Part shown: one piece after another, positions 52,178 to 62,753 of the stretch | Layout of the letters: the number at the start of each line of letters is the position of its first letter | How positions within the stretch are numbered: the stretch's first letter is position 1 | Assembly: GCA_018268935.1 (NCBI GenBank) | Contig: JAFDVS010000019.1 | Span: 62,001-126,000 of the forward strand | Reading direction: 5' to 3' | DNA from: Acidobacteriota bacterium | GTDB lineage: Bacteria > Acidobacteriota > Terriglobia > Bryobacterales > Bryobacteraceae | Length of the DNA: 64,000 nucleotides | The notes under the pieces: model-generated | Databases searched by the model: none | Seen by the model: only the letters and a program-made list of their open reading frames with translations | What the model was told of the DNA's origin: nothing | Made by a program: the position numbers and the translations under genes

Positions 52178-53910
52178 CAAAGTTCCTCCTGTCCACCCTC
52201 CTCACCGCCTCCTTCGCTTGGGCGCAACAGCCCGGCGAGGACGTGATCCTCAAAGCGATGAAAGAGGAGATGACCCGCGGCCGCGCTTTGCGTGTCGTCG
52301 GCGATCCCCCTTATTTTTTTGAATATACGTTGGATGACGCGGAGTTCTACAGCGCTTCTGCCAGCTATGGGGCCCTCGTCAGTGACCGCTCCTCCCGCGT
52401 TCGCCAGCCTCGCGTCCGTATCCGCGTCGGAGACCCGAAACTCGACAACACAAACCACGTCTTCAGCGATATGTACCGCGGCTCGCGCTACGATCCCTCC
52501 CAATTCCCCTTGGACGATAACTACGAGGCCCTCCGCCTCGGCTTCTGGTTGGCCACGGACCGCGCCTACAAGCAGGCCCTTGAGGCCTTTGCACGAAAGA
52601 AAGCTTCACTCAAAAACATGGCCGCCGGTGGTGAGCAACTCCCCGATTTTTCAGCAGCTCCGCCCGTCACCATGGTTCTCCCCATCGTCCGCAAGCCGGT
52701 CGACACCAATGCCTGGAAAGCAACCGTGAAAAGCGTCTCCAGCGTGTTTTCCTCCTATCCGGAGGTGCTCCTGTCCGACGCCACTTTATCCATCTCTCAA
52801 ACCACTTCTTACCTCGTGAACAACGAAGGAGCAGAGTTCCGCATCCCGGATCACCTGGCGACCTTCCGCGTCCGGGCTTCCGCACTCGCCCCCGACGGTT
52901 CCGTCGTCCGCGATTACGCCGAATCACTCAGCCTCGATCCGCTCCGCCTTCCCAAACCTGCCGATCTCCAGAGCGCTGCCACGCAAGTTGCTGAAATTGT
53001 GAAAGATATGGGAAAGGCTGAAGTTCTCGAATCCTACTCGGGCCCAGTCCTTTTCGAAGGACAGGCAGGACCGCAGCTCCTGGCCGAAATGCTTGGCCGC
53101 AGCTTCACCATTACACGCCGTCCCGTCACCGATCCGGAGCGCCCCATCAACCTCCCTACAGGTGAGTTAGAGGGCAGAATCGGCTCCCGCATTCTCCCGG
53201 ATTGGATAGATGTAGTAGATGACCCTACTCAAAAGGATTTCCGGGGTGCTCCCCTCTTCGGCCATTACCTCATCGACGTCGAAGGTGTAGTCCCCAAGCC
53301 GCTCCAACTCGTGGAGAAAGGCGTCCTCAAAACCTACTACTCCACCCGCCAACCCATCCAAGGCGTGGAGGGCTCGAACGGCCATGCCCGTATCCCCGGC
53401 GCTCTCGGCAACAATGCCGCCCTTGCCGGCAATCTCTTCGTCAAGGCCAATCAGACGCAGCCCGAGGCTGAACTTCGCAAAAAGCTCCTCGATATGATCA
53501 AGCAGCGCAATAAACCCTTTGCCATCATCGTCCGCAAGATGGACTTCCCATCAACCGCTTCCCTCGATGAGTTGCGCCGTATCGCCGGCGGCCTGCAAAG
53601 CAGAGCCGTCAGTAAGCCTCTCCGCATCTATAAAGTGTTCCCCGATGGCAAGGAACAGCTCATTCGCGGGGTTCGCTTCCGCGGCCTCACCGTTCGAACT
53701 TTGAAGGAAATCATGGCCGCTTCCGACGAGCTCCATACCTTCCAGTACATGGAAAACGGAGGGCCGTTCGCCCACGTAGACGCGGGCGGATATGTTGCAC
53801 CGACAAGCGTAGTTTCCCCAGCCCTGCTGTTCGAGGACCTCGAGATCGAAAAGATCCCGGGCGAACAGCCTCGGCCACCAATCGTTGCTCCTCCACCGCT
53901 GACGCGCTAA
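52174..53910 (+). CDS. Exported TldE/PmbA-like protein without the zinc motif
   Basis: 578 residues with a signal peptide (KFLLSTLLTASFAWAQQ). It aligns by eye with the preceding TldD-like protein over its whole length, but the HExxxH site reads AEMLGR (304-309), with both His ligands replaced by Ala and Arg. This parallels TldE, the non-catalytic half of the TldD/TldE heterodimer. The start overlaps the TldD-like stop by 4 bp and the LptFG fusion gene begins 7 bp after its stop, so the three are one transcription unit. Confidence 0.85.
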   Translation: MTKFLLSTLLTASFAWAQQPGEDVILKAMKEEMTRGRALRVVGDPPYFFEYTLDDAEFYSASASYGALVSDRSSRVRQPRVRIRVGDPKLDNTNHVFSDMYRGSRYDPSQFPLDDNYEALRLGFWLATDRAYKQALEAFARKKASLKNMAAGGEQLPDFSAAPPVTMVLPIVRKPVDTNAWKATVKSVSSVFSSYPEVLLSDATLSISQTTSYLVNNEGAEFRIPDHLATFRVRASALAPDGSVVRDYAESLSLDPLRLPKPADLQSAATQVAEIVKDMGKAEVLESYSGPVLFEGQAGPQLLAEMLGRSFTITRRPVTDPERPINLPTGELEGRIGSRILPDWIDVVDDPTQKDFRGAPLFGHYLIDVEGVVPKPLQLVEKGVLKTYYSTRQPIQGVEGSNGHARIPGALGNNAALAGNLFVKANQTQPEAELRKKLLDMIKQRNKPFAIIVRKMDFPSTASLDELRRIAGGLQSRAVSKPLRIYKVFPDGKEQLIRGVRFRGLTVRTLKEIMAASDELHTFQYMENGGPFAHVDAGGYVAPTSVVSPALLFEDLEIEKIPGEQPRPPIVAPPPLTR

Positions 53911-53917
53911 CGTTTCG

Positions 53918-56236
53918 ATGGGTATTCTCAGCCGCAAGGTTTTCTGGGAAATCACCACGGGATCCTTCTTGGGAACGGTCCTGTTTACCTTTATTCTGTT
54001 CCTCCAGCGCCTTGGCCGCCTCTTCGAACAACTGGTCACCACTGCCTCCACCTTCGAGCAGGTGGCGGGACTATTCCTCCTCATTCTCCCCGAAGCCCTC
54101 ATCTTCACCATCCCCATCGGCGTCCTCGTCGGCGTCCTCATCGCCATGGGCCGCATGTCAAGCGATGCGGAGATCGTCGCTTTACGTGCCGCCGGCGTCC
54201 CCAGCCGCCGCCTCCTTATCCCCGTCCTCGCTTTCTCCCTCCTCGGCCTGCTCTTTACGGCCTACGCCTCGTGCATCCTCAAACCCTGGGCCAAGCGGGA
54301 AACCATCCGTATTCTCAATCAGATGGTCGCTGCGCAGTTGACTGCGGAAATCCGCCCCCGCCTGTTCGAAGAGCAGTTTCCCAACCGCATCCTCTACGTC
54401 GAAGATGTCGTTCCCGGCCCCGTCGTGCGATGGAAAAAGGTCTTCATGGCCGACCTCCGCCCCCCCTCCGAACGCGATACCACATCCCAACAGGGAGAAG
54501 GACCCCGTATCACCCTCGCCTCGGAGGCTATCGCCCTGCCTGACGTGGTCAATAACCGCATTCAGCTCCTCTTCGCATCGGGCAAAAGCTATGAAGTGGG
54601 ACAGAACGCGGCCCAGTACATCAGCACTGAATTCCCGAAAATGAATCAGGCTCTCGACGCCCCCCAGCGTCGCGAGATCACCACCAGTGACTTCAGCGAT
54701 GTGGACATGACGGAGCTGCGCGAAAAATCCACTACCAATGTAGATGCTGCGATCGAGTACCATCGCCGCCTCGCGCTTCCCGTTGCCTGTGTCATCCTCG
54801 CTGTCCTTGCTGTCCCCCTCGGTGTTTCCTCTCGCAAGGGTGGCAAATCCGCGGCGTTCGTTCTCACCGTCGTCCTGGCGTTCCTCTACTACATGGGTCT
54901 GATCAGCGTCATCGCCCTCGCCCGTCAGGGCTCCGTCTCCGCCAGCCTCGGAGTTTGGATTCCCAATATCCTCTACGGTGTGCTTGCCCTTGTCCTCGTT
55001 CTGCGTTTGGAAGCGCCCGACGACACCGATTGGACCGGCGGGATTCGCGAGCGCGTCGTCCGCGCCGGCAACTGGCTTCTCGGCCGCACTCCCTTCTCTG
55101 GTGAAGGCGAGGGAATTCAGGCTTTCCGTTTGCCGCTACTCCCCCAAGTCGTTGACACGTATATTCTTTCCGGCTTCCTCTACTACTTCGTAGTGCTCCT
55201 CATCAGCTTTGTCCTGATGACCCACGTGTTCACCTTTTTCGAACTCCTTGGCGACATCATCAAAAACAAAATCGCCATGCCCCGCGTGGCTACCTACCAT
55301 CTCTTCCTGACGCCGAAGCTCATCTACGATTTCGCCCCCATGAGCATCCTCGTCGCCGTCCTGCTCACCTTCGGCGTGCTCGCCAGGGCCAATGAAATCA
55401 TCGCGTTTAAGGCCTGCGGAGTCAGTGCTTACCGCCTCACTCTTCCGATCCTTGTGGCCGGCACCGTCTTGAGCGGCGGCCTCTTCGCCTTCGACTACTA
55501 CATCGTTCCCGAAGCGAACCTCATCCAGGACGCCATCCGCAACGAAATCAAAGGCAGACCCGTTCAGACCTTCCTCCGCCCTGATCGGAAATGGATCTTC
55601 GGCCGCGGCCCTTGGGTCTATTACTACAAACACCTCGACCCCACTACAAATGTAATGATCGGCGTGAATGTCTACGAGCTCGATCGCCAGAACTTCCAGA
55701 TGAGACGCCACATCTACGCCGAGAGCGCCCGCTGGGAACCCTCCATCAATCGCTGGGTCTTCCAGAATGGTTGGCGCTGGGACTTCCAGGGAATTCGCGG
55801 CACCTTCCAGAGTTTCCTCGGCAATACCTCCACCTTCACTGAACTCGATGAGCCCCCAAACCACTTCCTGCGTGAGGTGAAGCAGGACATTCAGATGAAC
55901 TTCCACCAGCTCGCCGACTACATCGCTGGCCTCCAGCAAAGCGGGATGTTCGACACCACGAAACTACAAGTGCAGTATCATCGCAAGTTCGCCGTTCCCC
56001 TGTTCGTCCTCATCATGGCCCTTATCTCCACACCTTTCGCCTTCTTTTCCGGAAACAGGGGCGCCATGGCGCCCGTCGGGATCAGTCTGGCGATCGCCAT
56101 CTGCTACCTTGCCATCAGTAAGTTGTTCGAACAAATGGGAAATGTGGGGCAGCTCCCGCCGCAACTGTCGGCCTGGAGCCCGGACGTGATCTTCTCACTG
56201 GCGGGAATGTATTTCCTGATGCGCGTCAGAACCTAG
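53918..56236 (+). CDS. LptF-LptG fusion permease
   Basis: 772 residues, about twice the usual LptF or LptG length. Two LptF/G-like units are in tandem: the first (about 1-365) starts [21 protein letters not shown] and has the LptG-type YIEYH-like loop ([17 protein letters not shown]); the second (about 400-772) starts [20 protein letters not shown] and has [18 protein letters not shown]. LptF and LptG are normally separate partners in the LptBFGC lipopolysaccharide exporter. A single chain would supply both. No lptB, lptC or lptA is here. Confidence 0.9.
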   Translation: MGILSRKVFWEITTGSFLGTVLFTFILFLQRLGRLFEQLVTTASTFEQVAGLFLLILPEALIFTIPIGVLVGVLIAMGRMSSDAEIVALRAAGVPSRRLLIPVLAFSLLGLLFTAYASCILKPWAKRETIRILNQMVAAQLTAEIRPRLFEEQFPNRILYVEDVVPGPVVRWKKVFMADLRPPSERDTTSQQGEGPRITLASEAIALPDVVNNRIQLLFASGKSYEVGQNAAQYISTEFPKMNQALDAPQRREITTSDFSDVDMTELREKSTTNVDAAIEYHRRLALPVACVILAVLAVPLGVSSRKGGKSAAFVLTVVLAFLYYMGLISVIALARQGSVSASLGVWIPNILYGVLALVLVLRLEAPDDTDWTGGIRERVVRAGNWLLGRTPFSGEGEGIQAFRLPLLPQVVDTYILSGFLYYFVVLLISFVLMTHVFTFFELLGDIIKNKIAMPRVATYHLFLTPKLIYDFAPMSILVAVLLTFGVLARANEIIAFKACGVSAYRLTLPILVAGTVLSGGLFAFDYYIVPEANLIQDAIRNEIKGRPVQTFLRPDRKWIFGRGPWVYYYKHLDPTTNVMIGVNVYELDRQNFQMRRHIYAESARWEPSINRWVFQNGWRWDFQGIRGTFQSFLGNTSTFTELDEPPNHFLREVKQDIQMNFHQLADYIAGLQQSGMFDTTKLQVQYHRKFAVPLFVLIMALISTPFAFFSGNRGAMAPVGISLAIAICYLAISKLFEQMGNVGQLPPQLSAWSPDVIFSLAGMYFLMRVRT

Positions 56237-57273
56237 CGGTGGCCCGCCGTGTGCTTCTGAATCTGGACCAGGGAATTCGGAGGCGGCTCCTTAGCCGGAT
56301 AGATCTGCGGGCTGCGCCAGAAATCCATCAGGCTAGTCTGGTGTACGCAACTCACCGTACAGTAGGGCGCACAGCCCTTTTGTGTCAGATACTCCCGGCG
56401 TACATCTTCCACTGAGTATTGTTCCAGCGGCTTGGCCGGATATCCCCGCTGCTGCGAGCAGTAGTGAACCAGCCCATCCTCACACACGTAGAGGTACCTG
56501 GCGCCTGCCCGGCACTTCCAGTTGTTCGGCCGCCCTTCGGCAATCGCATCCTGAAACTGGTTAAACCGCGAATAGCCGGATTTCTCCATGCTTTTCATGG
56601 CTTTGTACACTTCCCGCTCGCGGTCCTTCAGTGGCCGCAACTGCCCGTCTCCGTCGTGAATGATCCCGATCGTGGAGGTGAAACCCAACTCCAGAGCACG
56701 CTTCCCAACTACCAGCGCGTCTTCCGGATTGCGTGTCCCACCACCTACTACAGAATTAATATTCACGTGAAACGTGGCGTGCTCCGACAACCACTTCAAC
56801 CTTTGATCCAGCACCTTCAGGCTCTTCTTCGACACCTCATCCGGCATGATGTTGTCGATACTGATCTGCATGTGATCCAGTCCAGCCGCGTTCAACCGCT
56901 GGATCCGTTGCACGTTCAGCAGATAGCCGTTGGTGATCATCCCTGCGATGATCCCTCGCTTCCGTAACCGAGCGATAATCTGGTCCAGTTCCGGATGTAG
57001 CAGGGGCTCGCCCCCACTCAGAGTTACTACAGTTGTCCCTAGATCCGCCAGCCGATCAACCCGGTGCAGCATCGTTTCCACCGGCACCGGCTTCGAATAG
57101 TCATCGTATTCGTTGCAGTACCCGCACTCCAGGTTGCAACGCCGGATCGGGATCAAATGCGCCAGCACGGGATGATCCGTCGAGAGCAAACCCTTCGCGA
57201 TCATGCGCAGCTCGCGCATCCGGCGCGAGATCGCCTTCCATTGGCGGCGGAGCTGAAAAGCCTTATCACCCAT
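56233..57273 (-). CDS. Radical SAM protein with C-terminal SPASM-like domain
   Basis: 346 residues. The SAM iron-sulfur motif is CNLECGYC (Cys46, Cys50, Cys53). GGEPLLHPE follows at about 94-102, with the radical SAM barrel, and a Cys-rich C-terminal segment ([24 protein letters not shown], then CAPYCTVSC) of SPASM type. The substrate is unknown. SPASM radical SAM enzymes modify peptides or small molecules. Its stop overlaps the stop of the convergent LptFG gene by 4 bp. Confidence 0.88.
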   Translation of the reverse strand: MGDKAFQLRRQWKAISRRMRELRMIAKGLLSTDHPVLAHLIPIRRCNLECGYCNEYDDYSKPVPVETMLHRVDRLADLGTTVVTLSGGEPLLHPELDQIIARLRKRGIIAGMITNGYLLNVQRIQRLNAAGLDHMQISIDNIMPDEVSKKSLKVLDQRLKWLSEHATFHVNINSVVGGGTRNPEDALVVGKRALELGFTSTIGIIHDGDGQLRPLKDREREVYKAMKSMEKSGYSRFNQFQDAIAEGRPNNWKCRAGARYLYVCEDGLVHYCSQQRGYPAKPLEQYSVEDVRREYLTQKGCAPYCTVSCVHQTSLMDFWRSPQIYPAKEPPPNSLVQIQKHTAGHR

Positions 57274-57364
57274 GTGATTACGAAATTCTATCTAAGCACA
57301 GTATCCTGCGCCTGAATAGTCTTCCGCCTGTGGAAAGTTCGATTTCCGGGGTGAAAGGGCGATT

Positions 57365-58144
57365 TCAGGGTTTTTTCGGTTCCGGCTTCGGAGCTGTAGC
57401 TTCCTTGTCCTCGAACTTAATCGTCACATCGCTCTTGAACTGTTTGTAGTCCTCGTATTTCACCGTCATCCGGATCGGCTGCGGCCCCCCCTGGAACATG
57501 AGCGTGTCATTCGCCATGGTATACGTCGGAAACCAATACTTGCCGTCGATCTGCTCCCGATACGTCTCAAACTTCGGGAACTGTTGGTCTGACCCCTTTT
57601 TCAGCAACCCGGTCGCCCGTCCGTAACTCTTCACGATCTGCAAATCGCGATCATCGACATAGATCAGCCCCGAAAAATACCGCTGCCCCTGTTCCATCTT
57701 CTTCGGCTTCACCGCAAACACGTAGCAGGGAATTTCGTCCAGGACTTCCTTGCCCAGGTATCGAATGAAGTACTTCGAGATCTCCTCGGAAGTGAGAACG
57801 AACGGTTGCACGCTCCGCAAATCCTGCTCGTCTTCCGGCGTAAGTTGCAGATTCTTCAGCGAAGAGACAGGGGCCCGCACCACTCTCTCGGTCCGTTTCC
57901 CGTCGTTGTTGAAGATCACGTCGGCAACCACCTCGTGACGTCCCCGGGTGTTCCCGCCTTCGTCCAATTCCAGCACACGGACGGTCTGCCGATAAGTGTA
58001 GTTGTCCCGAGCCTTGGCGAACTCCGACTCCTTCGCCGCAAACTTCTGGATGATCCCGTCAATCTCCGCCTCGCTTGGTTCCTTGCTGTCTCCGTAGGCG
58101 GCCGGCATTCCTGCCAGCAGTGCAACCAAACACAACCACTTCAT
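57365..58144 (-). CDS. Secreted protein, LolA-like/outer-membrane-sorting fold
   Basis: 259 residues with a signal peptide (KWLCLVALLAGMPAAYG). The mature part has repeated antiparallel-strand patterns (RVLELDEGGNTRGRHEVVADVIF, RYFSGLIYVDDRDLQIVKSYGRA, KYWFPTYTMANDTLMFQGG), which resembles LolA/LppX-type lipid-binding half barrels. The C-terminus is a charged Lys/Pro tail. Function is not determined. It ends 91 bp before the radical SAM gene start and follows the acyl-CoA dehydrogenase gene on the same strand. Confidence 0.72.
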   Translation of the reverse strand: MKWLCLVALLAGMPAAYGDSKEPSEAEIDGIIQKFAAKESEFAKARDNYTYRQTVRVLELDEGGNTRGRHEVVADVIFNNDGKRTERVVRAPVSSLKNLQLTPEDEQDLRSVQPFVLTSEEISKYFIRYLGKEVLDEIPCYVFAVKPKKMEQGQRYFSGLIYVDDRDLQIVKSYGRATGLLKKGSDQQFPKFETYREQIDGKYWFPTYTMANDTLMFQGGPQPIRMTVKYEDYKQFKSDVTIKFEDKEATAPKPEPKKP

Positions 58145-58193
58145 GTGCTCTCCTCGGCTTTCTCCTCACTGGACGGGAGCCAGCCTTTTCCGG

Positions 58194-59366
58194 TTACCCT
58201 TTGTTTAGCAACTGTTTGGCAATTGTCACGCGTTGCATGTTGCTTGTCCCCTCGTAGATCCGCCCGATCTTCGCATCCCGATACAGCTTCTCAACCGGGT
58301 AGTCCTTTGTAAACCCAACACCACCAAATACTTCTACAGCCTTCGAGGCCACCGTTTCCGCCGTCTGCGAGGCGAAATATTTCGCCATCGCCGCCTCGGT
58401 CAGGAAAGGCAGCCCACGCTCCTTCAGCCTTGCCGCATTGTAAACCAAAAGCCGTGATGCTTCCACCAACGTCGCCATTTCCGCCAGTTCGAACTGCACC
58501 CCTTGAAAATCGGAAATCGGCTTGCCGAACTGCTTCCTTTCTCTGGCGTAGCTGAGCGCATGCTGCAATGCTCCGTGCGCCAACCCGGTCATCTGCCCGC
58601 CGATCGCAATGCGCCCCTCATTCAGGGTTTCAATTGCGATCTTATACCCTTTTCCTACCTCCCCAAGCACGTTTTCCCGCGGAATTTTACAATTGTCGAG
58701 AACAAGCTCGCAGGTGGAAGAGGCTCTGATCCCCAGTTTGTCTTCCTTCTTCCCCACCACAAACCCCTCCACACCCCGCTCTACCAGAAAACAGGTGATC
58801 CCTTTATAGCCGGCCTCCGGTTTGACATTCGCAAACAACAGAAACAGCCCGGCTTCCGCCGCGTTCGTGATCCAAAGTTTGCGCCCGTTCAGCACAAAAT
58901 GATCCCCTTGCTCATCGGCCTTCGTGGCCAGCGCAAATGCGTCCGAACCCGAACCGGCCTCCGAAAGGGCGTACGAAGCAAGCAGTTCCGTTGCCAGCCG
59001 GGGCAGGTATCGCTTTTTTTGTTCCGTGCTTCCCCATCGCAGCATAGCGTTATTTACCAGCGTGTTTTGAACATCGATAATGACCGCAGCCGAAGGATCC
59101 ACCACAGCCAGTTCCTCCACTGCCAGCACAGCCTGGAAGAATGTGCCCCCCTGCCCCCCGTATTCCTCGGGAATCTCTATCCCCATCAAGCCCAACTCAA
59201 ACATCTGGCGCAAGATATCCTTGCGAAACACACCCTGCTCGTCCATCGTGCGTACGTGCGGCGCGATCTGCTCCCGGGCAAACTGGCGCACACTCGATTG
59301 GAATAGCCGGTCTTCCTCACTCAGACTGGTTAAAGGCGTGTTTTCCGATCCAACTGCGGTTTCCAT
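58194..59366 (-). CDS. Acyl-CoA dehydrogenase
   Basis: 390 residues, normal for short-chain acyl-CoA dehydrogenase. Features in order: FARE, ALSEAGSGSDAFALATKA (FAD/substrate site), WITNAAEAG, FGKPISDFQGVQFELAEM, FGGVGFTKDYPVEKLYRDAKIGRIYEGTSNMQ; the Glu in IYEGTSNMQ is the catalytic base. It oxidises acyl-CoA to enoyl-CoA, passing electrons to ETF. ATG 59366 is preceded by AGGAGG; the frame extends upstream to 59522 without family similarity. Acyl-chain length is unknown. Confidence 0.93.
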   Translation of the reverse strand: METAVGSENTPLTSLSEEDRLFQSSVRQFAREQIAPHVRTMDEQGVFRKDILRQMFELGLMGIEIPEEYGGQGGTFFQAVLAVEELAVVDPSAAVIIDVQNTLVNNAMLRWGSTEQKKRYLPRLATELLASYALSEAGSGSDAFALATKADEQGDHFVLNGRKLWITNAAEAGLFLLFANVKPEAGYKGITCFLVERGVEGFVVGKKEDKLGIRASSTCELVLDNCKIPRENVLGEVGKGYKIAIETLNEGRIAIGGQMTGLAHGALQHALSYARERKQFGKPISDFQGVQFELAEMATLVEASRLLVYNAARLKERGLPFLTEAAMAKYFASQTAETVASKAVEVFGGVGFTKDYPVEKLYRDAKIGRIYEGTSNMQRVTIAKQLLNKG

Positions 59367-59460
59367 ATGCCTCCTAGTGTATTCCCACTCCACGCAGATT
59401 CGACCCCAAAAATCATTTGAATCGAGCCTCCCGGACTGAGAGAATTGGGGATTCCCGGAC

Positions 59461-61170
59461 ATGAAGCAGTCCTTCGAGGAGTTCTGGAGAGACGCTTGGC
59501 AAAATTCAGCGCTCTTTCCCATCGAAGCCGCCGTCGTCTTCGCTCTACTGGCTTTGCTCGTATGGCGCAGGAAATCCTTGCTTCCCGCCGCCTGGTGGAG
59601 CGCCTATCTTCGCCTTGCGGCGCGCCGGTGCCTTGCCGTTACCGTGGTATTCTTTTTTACACTAGTAGGACATTATCTTGCGGAACCCGGCTATGTGAAG
59701 CCAGTCCCCGGCATTCATGACGAGTTTTCCTACCTCCTCGCTGCCGACACCTTCCTCTCCGGGCGCCTCGCCAATCCACCCCACCCCATGCGGTACTTCT
59801 TCGAGACATTCCACGTCTTGATGGAACCAAGCTACGTCTCCATGTATCCTCCGGGACAGGGGCTGGCTCTCGCCCTCGGAGTCCTCCTTACTGGGGAACC
59901 CATTGCAGGCGCGTGGCTTACCGCTGCTGCCCTAAGCGCCGCCGTCTGCTGGATGCTCCAAGGCTGGCTTCGACCGCACTGGGCGCTCAGCGGCGGGCTG
60001 CTTTGCGCCATCCGCATCGGCTGGTTCAGCTATTGGGCAAACAGCTATTGGGGCGGAGCCCTCGCCGCAACCGGCGGAGCCCTCGTCGGAGGCGCACTCC
60101 CACGCCTTATCCGCCGCCCAAACTCCTTCGATGCGGTTCTCCTGGTCCTTGGCTTCGGTATTCTGGCAAACACCCGCCCCTACGAAGGGCTCGCGTTCAG
60201 CCTTGCGTCATTGGCTTACCTCGGCTTCCAGGCGCGCCGCCACTCGCTGAGATCCTGGCTGCATGTCCTTCCCAAAGCGGCGGCCATTGGAACTGCCGGC
60301 CTCGCATTCATGGCTTACTACAACTGGCGTGGAACCGGAAACCCCCTTCGGCCGCCCTATATCGAAAACCGGGCGCAGTACGCGATCCATGGAACCTTCT
60401 ATGGGAGTAGTAGCAATCCCGGCCATGCTTACAACCACGAGGTCATGCGCCGCTTCTACACCGTCCATGAAGATTACACGCCCCGCCGCGCCAACTTCTG
60501 GCGTTGGCCCGACAAACCCTTTCGTTTCTGGATCTTTTTCGTCGGCCCAGGACTGACACTGGCTTTTGCCGGACTCTTCGTAGCGGGCCGAACGCGCCCC
60601 GGTCGCTACGCCATGCTGGCGTTGGGGACCCTCTTCGCCGTCCATCTCCCCGTCGTCTGGGATCTCTTTCCACATTATGCGGCACCTGTAGTAGGAGCTT
60701 TCTACCTGCTCCTGATCGTTTGTCTGCAATCACTCACCGTATCCTGGCGGCGCCGCCGCTTCCAGGGAAAATCCATCGCGAGGGCCGTCATTCTCACCTG
60801 CCTCATCATGGCCGCCGTGCGCGGGTCTGCGCCCGCATGGAACCTCCCCGTCTTTGGAGAAACCACCCAGGCATGGTACAACTACGGCCGCACCTGCAAC
60901 TTCTTCCGCGCCCGCATCGAGGACCGCTTCACATCCATGGGCGGCAAGCATCTCATTCTGATCCAATACGATCCGCAGCACCGCCCGGAGATGGAATGGG
61001 TCTACAACCGGGCCGGCATCGACGCCGCCCCGGTGGTTTGGGCCCGCTATGTCCCGCAACCGGACCGGCTGGCTACCCTGCTCGCATACTTTCGGGATCG
61101 TCATGTCTGGATACTCTACCCCGACCGCAATCCCAATCAAATCTTCGACTTCAAGGAGCAATTCCGATGA
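59461..61170 (+). CDS. GT-C-like multi-spanning membrane protein
   Basis: 569 residues with about ten transmembrane segments. The extracytoplasmic loop after segment 2 reads PGIHDEFSYLLAADTFLSG, with an acidic pair DE reminiscent of the catalytic motif of GT39-type mannosyltransferases. A soluble C-terminal domain (about 480-569) has HLILIQYDPQHRPEMEWVYNRAGID. The likely role is glycosyl transfer from a lipid-linked sugar, but this is weakly supported. The AtzG-like small gene overlaps its stop by 4 bp. Confidence 0.7.
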   Translation: MKQSFEEFWRDAWQNSALFPIEAAVVFALLALLVWRRKSLLPAAWWSAYLRLAARRCLAVTVVFFFTLVGHYLAEPGYVKPVPGIHDEFSYLLAADTFLSGRLANPPHPMRYFFETFHVLMEPSYVSMYPPGQGLALALGVLLTGEPIAGAWLTAAALSAAVCWMLQGWLRPHWALSGGLLCAIRIGWFSYWANSYWGGALAATGGALVGGALPRLIRRPNSFDAVLLVLGFGILANTRPYEGLAFSLASLAYLGFQARRHSLRSWLHVLPKAAAIGTAGLAFMAYYNWRGTGNPLRPPYIENRAQYAIHGTFYGSSSNPGHAYNHEVMRRFYTVHEDYTPRRANFWRWPDKPFRFWIFFVGPGLTLAFAGLFVAGRTRPGRYAMLALGTLFAVHLPVVWDLFPHYAAPVVGAFYLLLIVCLQSLTVSWRRRRFQGKSIARAVILTCLIMAAVRGSAPAWNLPVFGETTQAWYNYGRTCNFFRARIEDRFTSMGGKHLILIQYDPQHRPEMEWVYNRAGIDAAPVVWARYVPQPDRLATLLAYFRDRHVWILYPDRNPNQIFDFKEQFR

Positions 61171-61337
61171 CAGACTGGAAACTGATCGCTCAAGCTCATG
61201 GCCTGCCCGCCAATGAGGCCCACATTGCGTTGATGGAGCAGTTGGAGCGAACCGTGTCAGGATTAAAGCAGTCTCTCCCTCCCGACATGGAGCCGGCGCC
61301 AGCCTTTGCCCCTGTCGCCGCAAAGGAGTCCCAGTAG
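61167..61337 (+). CDS. AtzG/DUF4089-like small subunit
   Basis: 56 residues. The sequence contains WKLIAQAHGLPANEAHIALMEQLERT and ends SLPPDMEPAPAFAPV, close to the Leu-Pro-x-x-x-E-P-A-P-x-F pattern of AtzG, the small subunit of 1-carboxybiuret hydrolase, an analogue of GatC. Start at 61167 overlaps the stop of the membrane-protein gene (ATGA), with AAGGAG upstream. It lies 4 bp before the amidase gene, the same order as atzG-atzE. Too short for many gene finders, but well supported by context. Confidence 0.75.
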   Translation: MTDWKLIAQAHGLPANEAHIALMEQLERTVSGLKQSLPPDMEPAPAFAPVAAKESQ

Positions 61338-61341
61338 AACC

Positions 61342-62727
61342 ATGACAATAGTAGAAGCCGCCGCGGCTATCCGTCAGGGGAAGGTCACTTCCCGCGCTCT
61401 CACCGAACAGTGCCTCTCCACAATCGGCCAATTACAGCCCAAGCTCAATGCGTTCATCACCATTTTAGGTAAAGAAGCACTTTCCCAAGCCAGCCAGATG
61501 GACGCCGAATTACAGCAGGGCCATGATCGCGGCCCGCTCCACGGAATCCCCATCGCCTTGAAGGATGTATTTGAAACCAAAGGCATTCGAACCACCTGTG
61601 GGTCCAAACTGTTTGAGCACAACATCCCGCAGCGCGACTCCGCCGTCACCGAGAAACTCGCCACGGCAGGGTGCGTGCTCCTCGGCAAAACCGGAATGCA
61701 TGAACTGGCTTACGGCATCACCTCCAACAACCCCCACTTTGGCACGATCCGCAACCCCTGGAACCCCGATCACGTGCCTGGAGGGTCCAGCGGCGGATCA
61801 GGCGCGGCCGTCGCCACCGAAATGTGCTTCATGGCCATGGGCAGCGACACCGGCGGTTCCATCCGCATCCCTGCTTCCTTCTGTGGAACTGTTGGATTAA
61901 AACCTACTTATGGGCGTGTTAGCCGATACGGGGTGATGCCGCTCGACTTCTCCCTCGACCATATGGGGCCCCTCACCCGCTCCGTCCGCGATGCAGCCGT
62001 CGTCCTTCAGGCGCTCGCTGGCCACGACTCACGAGACCACACTTGTAGTAATCGCCAGGTGGACTCCTACTTCCCCACCGAAACTGCATCACTCGCCCGG
62101 ATTAGAATCGGTATTCCGGAAAATTTCTACTTTGATCGTAGCCACCCGGCTATCGTTGCTGCCACCCAGAAAATGGCAATGAAAGCCGAGCAGCTTGGTG
62201 CGACTCTCGTTCCCATTCGTGTTCCTGACATCGCTGGCCTCAATGCCATCAGCCGCATCATTCTCTTTGCGGAAGCCACAGCCACTGTTGAGCCCTACTT
62301 AAATAGAAGATCCGAGTTCGGTCCCGACATCCTCGCCCTGTTTGATCAGGGAAAGTATATCCCGGCCACTGAATACGTCCAGGCCCAGCGGCTACGCCGG
62401 GTCTTTCAGCTCGAGTTCGCCCGCATCCTCGCCGCCGTCGACCTGATTCTCACGCCCACCACTCCGAATGTTGCCCCACGTATTGGAGAGAACACCGTCC
62501 GGTTCGGCGAGTTGGAGGAGGATGCACGCCTTGCTTCCACCAGGTTCGTTCGTGGAATCAATATGTTAGGCCTTCCCGCCCTGTCCATTCCCTGTGGCTT
62601 GGCTGACGGCCTCCCCATCAGCACGCAACTCATTGGTGATGCCTTCGCCGAAGCCCTCGTCCTCCGCGTTGGAGCAGCCCTCGAAGAAGCTTCCGACCAT
62701 CGCCATCTGCGCCCATCCGGTCTATAA
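61342..62727 (+). CDS. Amidase-signature hydrolase, AtzE-like
   Basis: 461 residues. The amidase signature triad is present as Lys74 (ALKDVFE), Ser149 in GGSSGG and Ser173 in [20 protein letters not shown] follows, shared with GatA. Its length and the AtzG-like gene upstream make it an AtzE-type amidase rather than the tRNA amidotransferase subunit GatA; no gatB or gatC is near. The substrate is a linear amide, probably ureido- or biuret-like, by inference. TATAAT overlaps its stop and may be the -10 of the next gene. Confidence 0.85.
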   Translation: MTIVEAAAAIRQGKVTSRALTEQCLSTIGQLQPKLNAFITILGKEALSQASQMDAELQQGHDRGPLHGIPIALKDVFETKGIRTTCGSKLFEHNIPQRDSAVTEKLATAGCVLLGKTGMHELAYGITSNNPHFGTIRNPWNPDHVPGGSSGGSGAAVATEMCFMAMGSDTGGSIRIPASFCGTVGLKPTYGRVSRYGVMPLDFSLDHMGPLTRSVRDAAVVLQALAGHDSRDHTCSNRQVDSYFPTETASLARIRIGIPENFYFDRSHPAIVAATQKMAMKAEQLGATLVPIRVPDIAGLNAISRIILFAEATATVEPYLNRRSEFGPDILALFDQGKYIPATEYVQAQRLRRVFQLEFARILAAVDLILTPTTPNVAPRIGENTVRFGELEEDARLASTRFVRGINMLGLPALSIPCGLADGLPISTQLIGDAFAEALVLRVGAALEEASDHRHLRPSGL

Positions 62728-62753
62728 TTCTCAACAGACGGAGGTTTACGTGT

